A DNA stretch of 64,000 nt from Takakia lepidozioides (GCA_030704615.1 CM060734.1:35914042-35978041); one strand, 5' to 3'. Shown: positions 12,739 through 28,225, numbered from the stretch's first letter. The notes: generated from the sequence alone by a model not told the origin. Numbers and translations are program-made.

Positions 12739-15134
12739 TTGTTTGTCTATTTATTAATGAAGAGAAAAACTATTCATTCCTCTCAAAGTGATAATACTAG
12801 TTATCATGAAGACGAGAAAACCAATTTACAACATTATTCAAAGATGGATATAGGCAGCCAAACCAACTCTGAAAACTTACATTTCACCTCCGAAATTGAC
12901 TCTCGAAAGCCCAAGGCTCATTTGCAAGATAATTACAAGTGCTACCATTGGATTCCTTGCGTTCCGCATTCTGCTTCTAGCATATCTGTGTCTGAATCTC
13001 ATGAGGCTGTTAAGACACCTACACAAGACAATCAGAATATGATACTACTTCTAATAAGAATATTGTTTATGATGTTAGCAAGAAGATTAACGCTACTCCG
13101 ACTCCTACATCTAATGACACTACTTCAATATCTAGTAATAGCATTCAATGTGACACGTCAAAGAATGCTTTTGCAACTGAAAAATTCATCGCAGATAATC
13201 CAATTATTCTTGATACTAAAGACGACCTTTTTTTCCAACAAACCGATGTCAACATCAAATATAACTAAAATGTCTAATATTGATGTATCACCAAATAATG
13301 ATACCATTGTTGAATCACCCATAAGACTTACTCCCACAAAAAATGATGACGATTTTATTTCTATATTCATGCAGCAAAATATTGAAGAAATATCATCAGA
13401 AAAATATAATATAAGCTCAATAGATATTGATGACAACCCTCATATCCTAATAAATGCAAGTTATGCACTCCAAGAGACTAGTAGCATAGATTCGTCCACT
13501 CATGATATAGATTCACCTCATTTTCAAAGAAAAAGCATTAGCCTTGATACACCCAAAGATGTTACATGTGTTATCCCTAGTAACGACACTCATTCAACTA
13601 ATTGGTCTGACGTATCATATGGTGTTGTGGCAAGGAGAAATACAATCATAGTTGACAAAACTATTGAGGATGATACATCTAAGTGGACATATGTATCATA
13701 TGGTATTGTTACTAGAAAAGATGTCAATAACATCTCAGAAAGATTGATTTATGATGTTACAAACTCTATCTCTAGTGTCAATATTGGTTCCATTAATACA
13801 CAATATAATGACGCAGTCCAAATAATACCTATTGACGAGAGTATTAGACATCATGTAGAGTACAATTCTATTGGAAATCCTTTTGATTTGCAAATCCAAC
13901 AAAATATTGGTGATGTTGAAAATGACACTAATATAGATCGTACATCTAATCATGATGATATCATAACCGACACCAAGGAAATGACTGATACTTCGGAAAA
14001 TATAGTGAATGTAGAATCTACACCTATTAATAGTGTGACAACTGTAATCAATATCCATGATGAGATTATTGATGGTATTCCAGAACTTACACGATCAAAT
14101 AATGTTGTTAATGATTGTTGTTGTATGCATAACACATTGAGTGTTGCCACATATCCTATTGAGGATATTATTGATGATGATAAAGATACCAAAATGAACA
14201 TTGACGTAGTAAAAGAGAATATCAGTATTCCTCTACATAGTATAAATAATTCTGTCAATGATACTAGTGCGCTTGGAGATTCTAACAATCGTGATTTAAT
14301 GTCTAAATGGTCATATGTGTCTTATGGCATCGAGAAGAAACTTATACTAACAAATCTGAAGAGATAATGTTACCTATTGATCACCCTCCTGGATGGTCCT
14401 ATGTTTCATATGGTGTGGTGTTTAGAAAGAGCATTGTTGATGTTGATATACCCGAGAAAATGATTGAAGCTCCCAGTTTACCTACAATTAGTGACAATAA
14501 CGACCCTACAAGAGATAGTGATACCCCCGAACACTTTGTATTTATTAATAACAATATTGATCATGACATGATATCTACACCACATATTGATACATTCTAT
14601 GAAGAAACTGCATCTACTCATGACATGGGTGCTCATGATAATACCGTAGTAAATGTCAATCCATCTAAACAGAACGTGGACATCACTAGTAATATTTTTG
14701 ATGATAGTCATACAAATTCATCTCAATATAGTAAAATATCATCTACAGCAATGGACCGTCTCATTCATAATATACATCCACCCGATGAGACATCTCATAC
14801 GCTTAACACTGATACACTAAGTTCAAATAATATGGACAATAACAACATAACATCTCCCATTGATATTACACCAAATGTTAATGACACATGTCAAATAAAT
14901 ACTTCACCAGAAAGTATTGTTGCAAGTCCTCAAGATAATAAAACGTTGAATTCTAGCATTATAAAAAATATGGGTTTATTTGGAAAAACAACTATAGGCC
15001 CTTCTTCTACAAGGGAAGCTTGTATGATTTTTCCTAACAAAGTTGATGGCAAGGTACCAAATTTTATTGTACTTTTAAGCATTATAACGATTAGCATATT
15101 GATTATTTTATTTAGAATATATATACCTCAATAA
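12739..15134 (+). pseudogene. Asn/Ser/Asp-rich ORF with WSYVSYG repeats
   Basis: Two overlapping frames (12739-14367 and 14307-15134) form one long acidic, low-complexity protein rich in Asp, Asn, Ser, Thr and Ile. Four copies of a motif W-(S/T)-(D/Y)-V-S-Y-G-(V/I) occur at about 13603, 13684, 14308 and 14394, three of them followed by a basic pair. Between about 13035 and 13230 the frame switches to a hydrophobic Leu-rich reading, while another frame keeps the Asp/Ser/Asn composition. That points to two compensating indels, the second at a T7 run. A third shift lies near 14330, just after the third motif. The last 25 residues are a single hydrophobic segment with two residues after it, the layout of a tail-anchored membrane protein. 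No family recognised. It may be a decaying gene or a real one with sequence errors. Confidence 0.45.
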
Positions 15135-15171
15135 CCACGTAACATTTTTGCATTGACATAAACTTTATCAG

Positions 15172-15870
15172 GTCACATATGTAGCTCTTCCAAGCAAGAC
15201 AAACGGCAAGGTATGTTTTCATTGATTTATATTACTTGATTAAATACTCACTCATATATATATATGACACTCTCTTTTTGTTGATAGATTATCTCAATTA
15301 TTACATCAAGAAAGATATTATTACTATTTTCTTAAAAATGTGAACAATTTTTATCACTTATTTGTTATTGCCAGACATCATATAATAAAATAATAAAAAT
15401 TAATTTAGTCTATTGACATGAATGATGTATTGTACGCCATACTATTACATATCTAGTAAGACTTCCAGTTGCTTTTGCAATGATGTCATATCTAATTAGG
15501 TCAATATCAGGTCTAGCATGCATGTATATTTGGTTTAATCTCATCCAGTTCATGGTAGAGTCATTACTAATTTCAAATTTCAATGGTTGTTCTTTCACAG
15601 GAATATAAAAGAAAATACACAGTTCTAAGGGCTAGGCATAAAAGACCAGAAAAATGCAAAGGTTTGATTCTTCAAACAACTGAAATATGTTTTGTGTTTT
15701 TCTCGTTTGCATAATATATCTTTGTTCCGAAATTTTATTATTATGTCGATTGTAAAGTGATTTTAAAATGGTTGTCGACTTGTCAAAATGCAGATTTTGA
15801 ACATCTTTTCAAGATTACTGAGGTCCTGAAAAAAGAAGGATTGGAAGAGATAGAGCGGCATTTGCCATAA
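15172..15870 (+). CDS. 3' exons of an unidentified spliced gene
   Basis: Three short exons fit together. 15172-15210 (after ATCAG, before GTATGT) is 13 codons in phase 0. 15601-15661 (after TTTCACAG, before GTTTGA) is 20 codons plus one base. 15794-15870 (after AATGCAG) completes the split Asp codon and ends at TAA 15868-15870. The joined tail is Lys/Arg/Glu-rich, with a basic RARHKRPEK stretch and an amphipathic KITEVLKKEGLEEIERHL helix. Exon phases agree and the splice sites are good, so a real gene end is likely. I recognise no family, and the link to the upstream pyruvate-kinase-like exon or the WSYVSYG ORF is unproven. Confidence 0.4.
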
Positions 15871-18557
15871 CTTTTTTGTGGGTTATTCCTGGGCATAAAA
15901 AAACCCTGGATTTTAATGATTTTGCAATGTATTCAGAATGGGTACGAATTTACGCTCCGCATTAAGCTAATAACTTTGGGGGTAAATATAATGATTCTTT
16001 GGGCCAATCAAGAATTTCTTGCTATTACGAATTTGTACACACTTTACTTTTTACTTTTTACATACTTGTGCACATTGGATAAATTTATGCAACTCCAACA
16101 AAAAGTTGCACAAATTTCTTTTATGTTAATTTAGAGAGTTTGCCTATTTATAAAATATTTTGCAAAGTCGTAAATGGAAGCCATTGAGGTTTACATCCAG
16201 GGATGAAGCACATAGCTAACGGCTCTATTTGTTCTTTCCCTTTTAATGCACCACGGCTACGTTTGGAATGATGGAAGGAAAGGAGGGAGGCCCACACAGT
16301 GTATGTAGCCAATTCTTTTTGCCAGTTATCATTCTTTTGACGATCATGCTATGATCCCTCAGCGTATGAATTTCATCCTACTCACTAGGTCGTGGCCCTG
16401 TCTGCTATCATTTATAGAGCTAATGACATGATCAATAGATCAGTCACCCCTGCTAGGTGTGGATGTCCCGCATTGGCTTAGGCCTATGTCGCACATAGGG
16501 CCAAGCAACATTGCCCCTGATGAAGGATGGGATTCATGAACAAAGGTCCTGGAATGTTGGAGGATACCTGCCCCCAACTCAATAACAGCTACTTTGTTTG
16601 CTGTAAAAGAAAATGAGATGCGGAGAGAACTGTCACTCTGGATTCTGGACTAAGTAGGAACATGCGAACTATTATTTGAAAGTTGAAGGAACCAAGAGTT
16701 TTGAACATTTATATAGACACCAGTCTGGGCTTAAATCCCAGCAGCTCCATATTGTCTTTTCTTTCCACATTCATCTGGCGTACTTCTTATGGATGCTATT
16801 CATATGCTAGAATACATGGTCAATGGTTGGTGCGTTGCTTCTTCACGGAGGGTGGTGCTTAGACAGACATATCTGCAGCCCTACTTGTCTGGGAAGTCAG
16901 GTCGTAGAGATACACCTTGGAATCATATGCAAGCCTATCTGGGTAGGCAGCTGTGGGGTGTCTTTTGAGTGAAGAGAATTGAGGGGGGGGTCTCTAGAGC
17001 AGGCAGACAAAGGTCCTTATGGAAGCTTCCCCACTGCACAGGCTACTTAACTCCCATGATCCTGCAATTCCATATTGCTCTTCATCCCAAAGTCAACCAA
17101 AAATAGAGTATGGTTACTGCAAAGAAAAGATAAAGAATTATCCTTGTAGACTAAAGGGACGGGAAAGATATAGAGAAACAAAGCTTAGGAAAATGGCCAA
17201 AAAAACCGCAAAAAGATAGGGGACTGCAACAAACTAGGTGTAGATGAGTCACCACAATTGAGTGCCTCGTGCAGATAACCTGAGACACACATTCTTGGTC
17301 TATACTGTAGACAAGCAGTCTCAGCCTATAGATTCACAAAATGCAGGCCAGAAAAGAAGGTGATGCTCTATCTCCACTTTTCACATGGTGGAAGCTTTAC
17401 AACCCTAGCTTTACAAGGATTGTTAAATCCATCTACCAAGAAAGTGGAGATTGCTGAGTCTGAAAGCATCAAATCCCCTAGAAATTGGGAGAGAGATGTG
17501 TTTCACACACTTCCCAACATGGAGATTGGTTTGGCTGTGGAGGGACGCATTATACATAATCCCCCCTTTCATAATAATAGAAAAGTACATGCTGTCTCAT
17601 CAGTGGAAGTATGTTCTCGAGACAGTAAGGTCAGATCTTCCCACTGTCTTATCAAGAAACGACCATGGACATAATCTCAGAATCAAACTCAGTTTTCTAT
17701 ATAGGTGACTGTCCCCATAACACATTGCCACAGTCTTTGTTGTGCCACAACACAAATTCATAAGGGACGAGTGGCTTTCAAAATCAAGGCACAAAGGAGA
17801 TGGCCTCCATGCTCTTGGGAATCACCATGACCATCAGAACAACCAGGCCACTCCATTCAGCAGGTTGGCATGGATAAATGGTTAATGGCAAGTTCTGCCA
17901 ATCTTCCTGAGTAAACCACTTCAAGTTATGTTGAGATACCATATCTGTTGGGACAACTGCCTAAAGTGAGGCTGGAGCCAAACAGATCCTTGTCAGTGTT
18001 CCCCGTGTTCCCCGTCTGGGAAGTTGCTTGGTTGTGATGAGTAAAAAGGGGTCCTGAAGTTCAATTGCCAGCATGCCACTTTGTCCTCGCACGGTATGAA
18101 GTATGAACGGCACTTATTGAATAGGGGAAAACTTTCCTAGTAGGCCACATGCCTCTATATGTCATTCTTCGTCATTCAAATACTCATTTAGCTCCAGCAT
18201 TTTTTACGACAGGAGTTGTAGGATATCCACGTCCCCTTTGCAGCGATGATGTCGGCCTCGTCAGGCTCATAATTAGACTACCTCATAGGATTTCGCCGGT
18301 TCTTGCAAACAATTGCAAAAGTTGACCCGCAAAAACAAGGCACAACAAAAATCCAGCTGTTGTACTTGAAGACTGCCTTATTTGACTGAGATACTCTCAC
18401 ACAAACCGTGCCACTCAACCAAGACTAGACTGGACCAGACATCCAGTTGTGCGTATACAGGACAACGTCATGCGTGACGCATCCTTAATAAATATTCACA
18501 TCCAAACCGCTAAACTCTCAATGAACCCCCGTGAAGGCTTAAACCTCATACCAGGGA
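15871..18557. other. Intergenic region, nothing recognised
   Basis: Contains only short frames without similarity that I know. No repeats with clear termini were seen. A G8 run lies near 16984-16992. The last few hundred bases would include the 3' untranslated region of the Sec61 beta gene. Confidence 0.45.
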
Positions 18558-18884
18558 TTAGGCAGAAGCACCGGATCTGTAATTGTAAAGCTTTCCGATG
18601 ACATGCAGCGCAGTAACAAAACCGATAAAGCAGAGGCTCATGACCAACACCACAGTGGGGGTGATCTTGAGGCCGGGGGCATCATCAGTGTAAAACCGCA
18701 GCATATTACTGCCACCTCCTCCAAATCCACCACTTCCTCCCGAAGAAGCCCTTCTCCTACGCAGCCCTGATGACGGCGCACTGCCTCTAGGAGCAGCTCC
18801 CGCAGGCCCAGCCCGCCCCGCCCCTGCCCCTGTCCCTCCCTTCGAGACTGTGGATGACGCTTGACTTTGTGATCCTCTCGCCAT
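18558..18884 (-). CDS. SEC61B: Sec61 beta, protein translocon subunit
   Basis: A single-exon frame of 108 codons, the usual length of plant Sec61 beta. Residues 1-60 are a disordered cytosolic region rich in Gly, Ala, Ser and Arg with the LRRRR cluster at 41-45. Residues 61-75 carry the very conserved [16 protein letters not shown] block, and residues about 76-97 form the single C-terminal membrane span, followed by a short GKLYNYRSG tail. The protein is the tail-anchored beta subunit of the Sec61 channel in the endoplasmic reticulum membrane and aids co-translational import. The ATG chosen gives the conserved MARG start. It is transcribed away from the eS27 gene. No break or missing block is seen, so it is probably functional. 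Confidence 0.97.
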   Translation of the reverse strand: MARGSQSQASSTVSKGGTGAGAGRAGPAGAAPRGSAPSSGLRRRRASSGGSGGFGGGGSNMLRFYTDDAPGLKITPTVVLVMSLCFIGFVTALHVIGKLYNYRSGASA

Positions 18885-19483
18885 AACGTCGGACCTTACT
18901 CAAAACACTCTTCAACCCTCTACCAATCCTGACCAGAATTCAAGTGCGCTTCCCTCATTCCCAGTTCCCAATCCCTATTGAGCAAAAGCAGCGAGAGAGA
19001 CGAGGGAGGAAGGAAGGACAAGAACGAGACGAGGCTCGAGGGCAGACGGTCTCATGTCCATCCATCCATCAAGATGACAAAAAGTTGGATGACTTGATAT
19101 ACGATGAAGCTTGGCTGGATATGGTTTATCGATGGCCAGGTCAATTGGATGAATGTGGACTAATAGACGAATGAAAACAGCTGGCCACTCGAGATGGACG
19201 AATAGCGGGCCTAGGACGTGAAGAATGGACGAACGAAAATGGCTGTCTGTGCGAGAAGCTAAATTAGGGTTTATGATATGAGGGATAGCAGGACCGAACG
19301 ATCTGAAGGCATCGACGGCCATTAAAGCTCAGGATTGCGCCCTATAAACTAGAGCTTAGGGCCGCCTTCACTCTCTCTTTGGGCAGCGCCATAGCTGAGC
19401 GCTTCCCTCCTCGTTGCTCTTTCGCCCTCCTACACTCTTCGTTGCAGGAGCATCAGTAAGTGTGAAGACGCACAGCAAGCAAT
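18885..19483. promoter_or_regulatory. Divergent promoter of Sec61 beta and eS27
   Basis: About 600 bp separates the two start codons. On the eS27 side a telo-box (TTAGGGTTTA, the complement of the AAACCCTA motif common in plant ribosomal protein promoters) lies near 19264-19273. A TATA-like CTATAAAC lies near 19342, and a pyrimidine-rich stretch (about 19400-19440) resembles the leader of translation-machinery genes. Shared bidirectional activity is inferred from the head-to-head layout. Confidence 0.55.
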
Positions 19484-21323
<1,840 letters not shown>

Positions 21324-22046
21324 AAGACCAATTGATGCTATAGTCTGTCAGAGATCTGTCTTTCGCAATTATTTTGTACCTCTCAATGTATGGGAGCTGA
21401 CTTTGAGATGGTGTCACTGAGCTGATCCAATGCGGCCACAGTTGTTCATCTTTGACTAAATCTTTCACGAGCTGTGCCATTAGTAAAGCTCTTATATTGT
21501 TGCATGCGGTTGTGATTAATGATGCTAAGTTGTAGTCCAATTCAGCAGGTACTGTATTCTTCAGTGCCATCCTGTGGTCATAGGGGCAGAGATGTGAATG
21601 CATGCTGTGTCAGAAGTGGAGATTTGATCTACAAATTGTGGACACCAGACCAAGATATGGGAGAATCCATTCTTTGTGGTGGAAAACAAGACAAATTTGT
21701 TGTGGCAAGGAGGAATTGCATATGGTGGTATGACAAGCAACTTGGTTCACCTCCAATAAACTGCAGATTATTTGTGGGTACTAGACGTGCAAAAAGTTAT
21801 GTGCTCTACCTGTTGGGCTGTAAGAAAAAATCTCTAATGCATTCACCAGCAACCAACTGAGAATTTCGATTGATCTCTGTTTCCTTTCTGCCTCTTCCCG
21901 TGGAATAGGGTTAGGGTACCAAATATAGCTAATGTTATATGCTGATAATCTTAGCAAACAAGTGAGCTCACCTCAGAGCTCAACTCAAACTTAATCATGT
22001 TTTTCGGACTTGTTTTGAGTCAGTTACGATTTTTCATACCATCATC
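21324..22046. other. Region downstream of eS27
   Basis: Holds the eS27 3' untranslated region and a 113-codon frame at 21519-21860 that I cannot assign. No other signal was recognised. Confidence 0.4.
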
Positions 22047-22133
22047 GCACTGAGAGCATGACCAGCAGTAGGGTTTTTTGGCGCTCTATAGAGCGGCAGT
22101 TTAGTGAGCGACTGCTGGTCATGCCCTGAGTGC
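22047..22133. repeat. 87-bp foldback element
   Basis: The outer 23 bases at each end are inverted copies with two mismatches (core GCATGACCAGCAGT against ACTGCTGGTCATGC). A second perfect palindrome, CGCTCTATAGAGCG, sits near the middle (about 22082-22095). The terminal words resemble the GAGCAT-type ends of common plant MITEs. No clear target duplication was seen. Confidence 0.6.
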
Positions 22134-24131
22134 CACCCGTGATTCTGGGTTTAACCCCTAAAGGACTAGCCCCAATTTTTGGGTCCACCCCCGAAAAATT
22201 GACCCTTCCCCACTAAATAATTTATATCTTGAGATTTCCTCAGGCCCTGTAAAACTGACCGTTGTAATATATTCCTACCTACCCCAGCTATGACCACAAA
22301 AAGTCTGGTCCAAATGGACCGGCCGGATTGCAAGATTATAATGTTGAAAGTTGGGCCAAAAACAAATTTCTTATTTACAATGGGGTTAAAAACACAGCTT
22401 TTCTTATAATTTCCCAGTGAATTTTTTTGACATGCCACAAACCAGAATCTTGTACCCTCCCAGGTAAGACACCTGACATGTTCTCATGTGGGCTGCTTTG
22501 TATGGCCAATTTGGGGGGTCAAATTTCCCAATTTCAAAGGGGCAAGCACAAAACCGTATTAGAAAATTCTCCCTAGGCCTCACTGATCTGGGTGTTCCCC
22601 TTGTGTTACGCCCTTACGGCCCAATGGAGGTTATTTTTTCCTCCTTTCTGTCCTCAATTTTGACTCCTTATTAAGTAAAGTTTTTTCAGGGCCCTGTCCC
22701 CTTTATTAAAAAAAAGAAAAAGAAAAAGAAATCGGTGAAAAGAGCTGAACCGTTGAATTGTCAATTGCTCCGGTTGTACTGTAGTGGGCAGGTTTGTGTA
22801 AGCACTTTCGCGCCAATCAGAGCTTCCCTTCATATGATTTTGCCCCTGCCCATGATTTCTCCATGTGCACCTATGTTTGCCTATACTTTTTGGCGAGTGG
22901 CCCTAAGGTATGTGGGTTTTGGGGGGGGTGCCTTTGCCTTTGCCTGCCAATGGGGGGCGCTTTAGGGTGGAGGGGGCGCAATAAAGGGTGTTGGGAGACA
23001 CGCCACCCTGCGCAAGGGGGGGGGGGGGTTGACACGTAGGATGGAGGGCAGGTTAGCTGCCCAAAATGGGGCTGAAAACCACGAGTGTGGCAGAATCTAG
23101 GTGTTCCACGTGGCTGGGGCAGACCCAATGACGAATTGGGAACTGCCACCTCATAGCTGATGCGATTACCTATATGAGCCTAAACATGCCCAAATCAGGC
23201 TTAACCCCAGTGATAACCAGACATTTTTCTAAACCTAACCGACCCAGTTTGGGTCGCTTCGTCCTTTAGGGGTTAAATCCTGCTACATTGTCAGGTGTGT
23301 TCTGTTATTCTCCCCTGTCCCATTGGCAGTGACCCTTGAGCCTTGTGCTTGGCGCCTCATGGTGAGGTGAACTTACTGTGAAAGAGGCTATTTTCTTCTC
23401 TCACTATAAGGGGCTGATTTGAGCTGTCGCTCCCAGGTGTTTCCCTTTGAAAAAATATACATAATTTCTGCCTAGAGGGGCAGAGAGAGAGAGAGAAGAC
23501 TCCGGCCGAAGCCGGCGTAACTAAGAGCCACTTTGCCTTGCGGATACTGCCCTCTTTCGGGGGTGGGCCTAGAGGGGCAATACATATACCCTAGGGGGTG
23601 AAGAATGAACGCGGAAACAACCAGTGTAAGTTGGACCCGTATATAGGTCTGGGGCGGGTGTCAACTAAGATAAGGATAATGGTATGAAGGATCATACCAG
23701 GCGGGTACGTTCAAGGGCAAGACCCGACAATGCCCTGCTGGGGGAGGGTACATGGACTTTTAAAACCCTAGCGCAAACCAGACCAGTCCGGGCTTCTTCC
23801 TTGCGCTACCACTCCAATACCATGTATGCGTTGGCTGGGGGAGAGAAGGGAGAGGATTTAGGGTAGGATTTAGGGTAGTTTTCATTAAGGATACTAATTA
23901 GGGATGCTAATGTGTTTGAAGAGGAGTAGATGAAATGCAATGTGTTCTTTGAAATACTAGTTTCACTTTTTGACTATCACAGCTGCTAGTTAGAAAGAAC
24001 TGGCAGAATGTAATTTGGATGTACTTGAAGGTGATACCAGACCCTGGCACATACCAGGTTGGTATGCCTTTTAAAAATTTGTTTTATACCATACCAGTCA
24101 GATTTTCAGTTTGATACCATACCATATACCA
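22134..24131. other. Intergenic, repeats and homopolymers only
   Basis: No supported gene. Contains an A-rich run near 22708-22730, G7-G12 runs near 22921 and 23019-23030, a GA run near 23490, and from about 24040 a stretch rich in CATACC/GGTATG words that continues on the far side of the copia insertion. Confidence 0.45.
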
Positions 24132-24136
24132 TACCA

Positions 24137-24471
24137 TGTAGTTGTAAATACTGCATATAGAGTATGGTATGAGGTTATGTCACTGATACGTTGAATCTTA
24201 TTGCTGTAGTTTCTTGGTACATGGATCGTTAGCCAATGATCAATATTTTTGGCATTGGAAACCATTGCAGGTATATAACGTAAATCCATGACAACGAATA
24301 GTTACTTGTATGTAGTGCAAGAGTTAGCTGAGGCTCATGGCATGAGCCGCAATGCAGTTTGAGTATGTATGTGTGATCACGTGATCAATGATAAGTCTGA
24401 TTCCCTTGTATTCATATACCGGAAGAGTGTAGTGTGATTTGTGCATGAGTAAACAGCCGAGAGTTTCAACA
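24137..24471 (+). repeat. Left LTR of the copia element
   Basis: 335 bp, TG...CA boundaries, matching the right LTR at 28774-29106 over its full length with scattered substitutions and small indels. Divergence is low enough to suggest a fairly young insertion. Confidence 0.9.
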
Positions 24472-24485
24472 GGTTATGGGCCCAC
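24472..24485 (+). promoter_or_regulatory. Primer-binding site for initiator tRNA-Met
   Basis: GGTTATGGGCCCAC directly follows the left LTR. It is the exact complement of GTGGGCCCATAACC, the anticodon arm of plant initiator tRNA-Met as I remember it. The site thus pairs with the inside of the tRNA, not its 3' end, as in Drosophila copia, where a half-tRNA primes. Confidence 0.7.
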
Positions 24486-24742
24486 GTATCACTTTCATGA
24501 AAGTTGTGCCGTGATAAGAAGTGATATGAGCATCGACTCTATGTCTACAAAGTTTGAGTCAAGAAAGTCGTCGTACTTGTGTCTGTGAGGTCAAGTTGTC
24601 ATACCTACATGTATGAGAAGTCAAGTTCCACACTTGCATTGTGAGGAGTCAAGCTGTCACGCTTGTGTAAGTTGTTTTTCTGTTTGAGTGCTGTAGGTGA
24701 CTCTAAATTTCGGAGAGAGAGGTTTTTTTTTTTTTTCCAGTC

Positions 24743-25645
24743 ATGGGAGAATCAAAGGAGCTTGGAAACATTCGTATGTTCACAGGGCAGAATTTCCATA
24801 TGTGGAAATTTCAAATGACGGCTCTGTTTTGAGGAAGGGAACTGATGGACGTGATTGACGGTACCAGCGTGAAGCCCGCAACATCGAATGCTGAGGGTCT
24901 TGGCCTATGGATCAAGAAAGACAATCAAGCTGTGAGCTTGTTATGTCAGGCCATGGATGAGAAGACCATGAAGGGTTTTATGGGCAGCAAGACATCAAAG
25001 AAAATTTGGGACAAGCTGCAAGAGCTGCATGATCAGCATTCCCAAGAAAGCATGCACCACGTTCAGCAACGGTTTTTTGATATTACCATGGAGGAAGACG
25101 ACACCATTGCTGAGTTCTTGGGCAAGATTCAAGAAGCTCAATGTGAGCTGGCCAACCTTGGTGATAACACCTTCACTGACAATACCGTGATGGTGAAGAT
25201 ATCAGCCAATTGCCAAGGTGTTATGGACCGTTCCAGTCGTCGTGGGAGAACGTGCCTGCAGCCGATAGAACAATCAGTGTCATGACTGGGCGTCTAATTA
25301 GAGAAGAAGCAAGAATGCACGATATTGTAGTTAGGACAGGAAGCAAGAACGGAGGTGCCACAGCTAATGCTGCCACGTTCAAATCAAAATTTGGATTGTC
25401 CAATGGATGACCTTCGCTCACCCCGGAGCAGTGGGAGCAGAGAACAAAAGAGATTGCTGAACGGAAGAAGTATACCACTTGCTTTAATTGTGGCGAGCCT
25501 GGCCATTGGTCACGAGAGTGTCGCAATGAGAAGAAGACTCATGAAAAGGCAGAAGAGTCAAAGGGTGCATCAACTGTGAAAACTCACCGAGCTTTCATGG
25601 CAGCAGGCCCTGGGCCGTGCTCATATAACTGGTACATGGATAGTT
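24743..25645 (+). pseudogene. Copia gag and protease start
   Basis: The frame opens with ATG at 24743 and meets a TGA at 24830-24832 inside a conserved segment, then continues from 24845. The product resembles the plant copia gag (UBN2/DUF4219 type), with helical segments rich in Leu, Gln and Glu. Frameshifts lie near 25215 and 25405. A zinc knuckle CFNCGEPGHWSREC lies at about 25479-25520. The frame reaches a WYMDS protease start near 25640 and is cut there by the inversion junction. Confidence 0.85.
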
Positions 25646-28225
25646 GATTGAATCTGTCACGAGGCAGCGCTTTTGTAAGAACGTCGGCAACCTGATCAAT
25701 AGTTGAAATGTAAGTGAGGCGGATCTCGTTGGTTGTCTCTGCTTCACGAATCTTGTGGAATTTAACGTCAATATGTTTTGTGCGCCTGTGAAACTCATGA
25801 TTACGAACAAGCCGAATGGCTGCTTGGTTATCACTGTACAGGATGGTCGGTCCTGCTTGGAAAAAACGCAAATCATGCAAAAATCTGCGTAACCAGATGA
25901 TTTCTTGGCTTGCGAGATGAGCAGCAATGTACTCAGCTTCGGTAGTACTGGTGCCACACCACAGGTCCTCCGTTGAGCATAAGAACATAGCCAGAGCGTG
26001 ATTTCTGTCATCCAAGTCGTCTGCATAGTCGGCATCACAATAGGCCACAAACTGATTTGCATTGGTCCCGAGAGCACTAAAGGTGATGCGCGTTCCGGGA
26101 GAGCCGCGGAGATACTTCATCACACGTCGAAGTGCACCAACGTGAGGGACCTTTGGGGACTCGCAAAACTTCACAGCATGTCCAACTGAATAAGTGACAT
26201 CCACACGAGTGCCTTGACTCCACCACATTAGATTGCCAACACAAGACTGGTAAGGAAACTGATCATCTGGCTCTCCTTCGCTAGAGACAAGCTCCATGCA
26301 GCTGTTTGGATCAGCGGGAATGGCAACTGGGGCGGAGTCTTCAAAACCAAATTTGGCCAGAACACGTTCAATATACCGCTGTTGATCAATGCAGATGGTG
26401 CGGGTGAAACGGTCACGATAGATATTCAATCCAACGTATATCTCAAGATGGCCCTCTCTGATGCTGAAGGCTTCCCTCATTTCATCTAAGACGTGGACAA
26501 TGAGGCCATTCTGGACCCTGCATGTAAGGCCGTCATCGACAAAAATGCAAAGAATCAAGTGAGGGTCGATACGACTCACATATACACATGGATCAACGGT
26601 GTAAGGAACAAGTTGATGATTGGTGAGAAAACTGTTGAATTTTCGGTTCCACACACGTGAAGATTGTTTGAGCCCATAGAAGGCCTTCTTCAAGCGGCAG
26701 ACTTGTTGTGGGTGGTCTTCATCAATGAAACCAGCTGGCTGCTTCCTCATCAATCTCTCCATACAAGAACGTTATACAAACATCAAATTGTGTAATTTCC
26801 ATGTCCTCTGCAGCAGCCAAAGAGAGGATGGTACGGATTAAATCAAACTTGACCACTGGGCTATATGTTTCCGTATAATCCAGCCCCTCCTTTTGGGTGA
26901 AACCTTTTGCAACTAGACGAGCCTTAAAGCGTGCCACAGTCCCATCAACGGCCAATTTAACCTTATACACCCACTTTGAACGTACCACCTTGCGTGCTTT
27001 GGACAAATCTTGAAGCACCCAAGTATCATTAGCAATTAAGGAATCATATTCTTCTTGCATGGCGTTGATCCACTCCTTGAGACGTGATTGCTGCATCGAT
27101 GTGGGTAGGCTCATCCGGTACGTTGATGCGACCGGTGGCAACGTTGCATGTGTAACTGCCTTTTCCAAAAGGGATGACCCAGTCGCCATAACGTGTGGGT
27201 GGGTGACGGTTGCGAGTGACACTGCCATCAAAGCCATCATCATTGGGCACAATGCTTGTTGGCGCTTCATCTGCATCAAATGTAGTAACCTCCGGTGGCG
27301 TGATGTGCTCAGGGTTGTCTGGGAGATCAAAAACTGCAGGTTCAACTCCCACTGCAAGCTGTTCCTCCTCCGCTACGTCATGTGGCAGATAGTCTCCCAT
27401 TGCGCCCATGACCGCGCCTCCCACTGGTTGTTGTTCGAAAACAAGTCCGCTCAACTGGACTATCGAAGAGTCAAGTTCGTCTGCATTGTCTCCCGTGGAG
27501 ACGCTCTTCTCATCAAAAATTACATGACAACTTTCAACAATGCAGTGAGATTCATTATCCCAAAGGCGATATGCCTTACTGGTTTCACTATAGCCCATGA
27601 GAATGCAATGCTTGCTCTTATGGTCCAGCTTCTTGCATTGCTCGTCTGGGATGTGCACATAAGCACTTGATCCGAAAATGCGAACATGACCCACTGATGG
27701 TTTTACTCCGTACCAGAGCTGGTATGGTGTGATCGATTCAAGTAAACGAGACCCAGTTCTGTTGAGCAAATACACAGCCGTATGGATCGCTTCTCCCCAA
27801 AAACGAGGGTGAACATTGCTCTCATGAATCATGCTTCTTGCGGATTCAAGAATGGTCCGATTGTCCCTCTCCGCAACCCCGTTCTGTTCTGGCATGAATG
27901 CACATGGCTTCTCGTGCTTGGCATTTTGAGTGTCCATGTATCGCTCAAACTGCTCATTGCAGAACTCGGTTCCTCGATCAGATCTCAAAAACTTGAGATG
28001 ATGTCCATTCTCTCGGTGCATCTGGCCCAAGAAGCGCTGCAAGCATGCTAAAGCAACTGTTTTTCGTTTGATACAATATATAACTCGAAAACTAGAATAA
28101 TCATCCTTAAAGAGAGCAAAATACCTTGCTCCTCCGACCGTGGTGACATTGATAGGGCCACACAGGTCACAATGAACGAGATCACTGATGGCTTTGCTCT
28201 TTTCCCGCTCGCTAGGGTCATCCTG
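25600..28225 (-). pseudogene. Copia integrase, reverse transcriptase, RNase H (inverted)
   Basis: Read right to left. The integrase core has its first Asp in HCDLCGP, the second in SDRGTEF and the catalytic Glu in PEQNGVAERDN. The reverse transcriptase follows, with KWVYKVK, LVAKGFTQ, TYSPVVK and the active-site FVDDG (variant of YVDD). RNase H carries CDADYA, TEAEY and DNQAA. The frame shifts between integrase and reverse transcriptase (about 27050-27350) and again near 26740. The C-terminal end runs antisense into the gag-protease junction near 25630. Orientation is opposite to the gag of the same element. Confidence 0.9.
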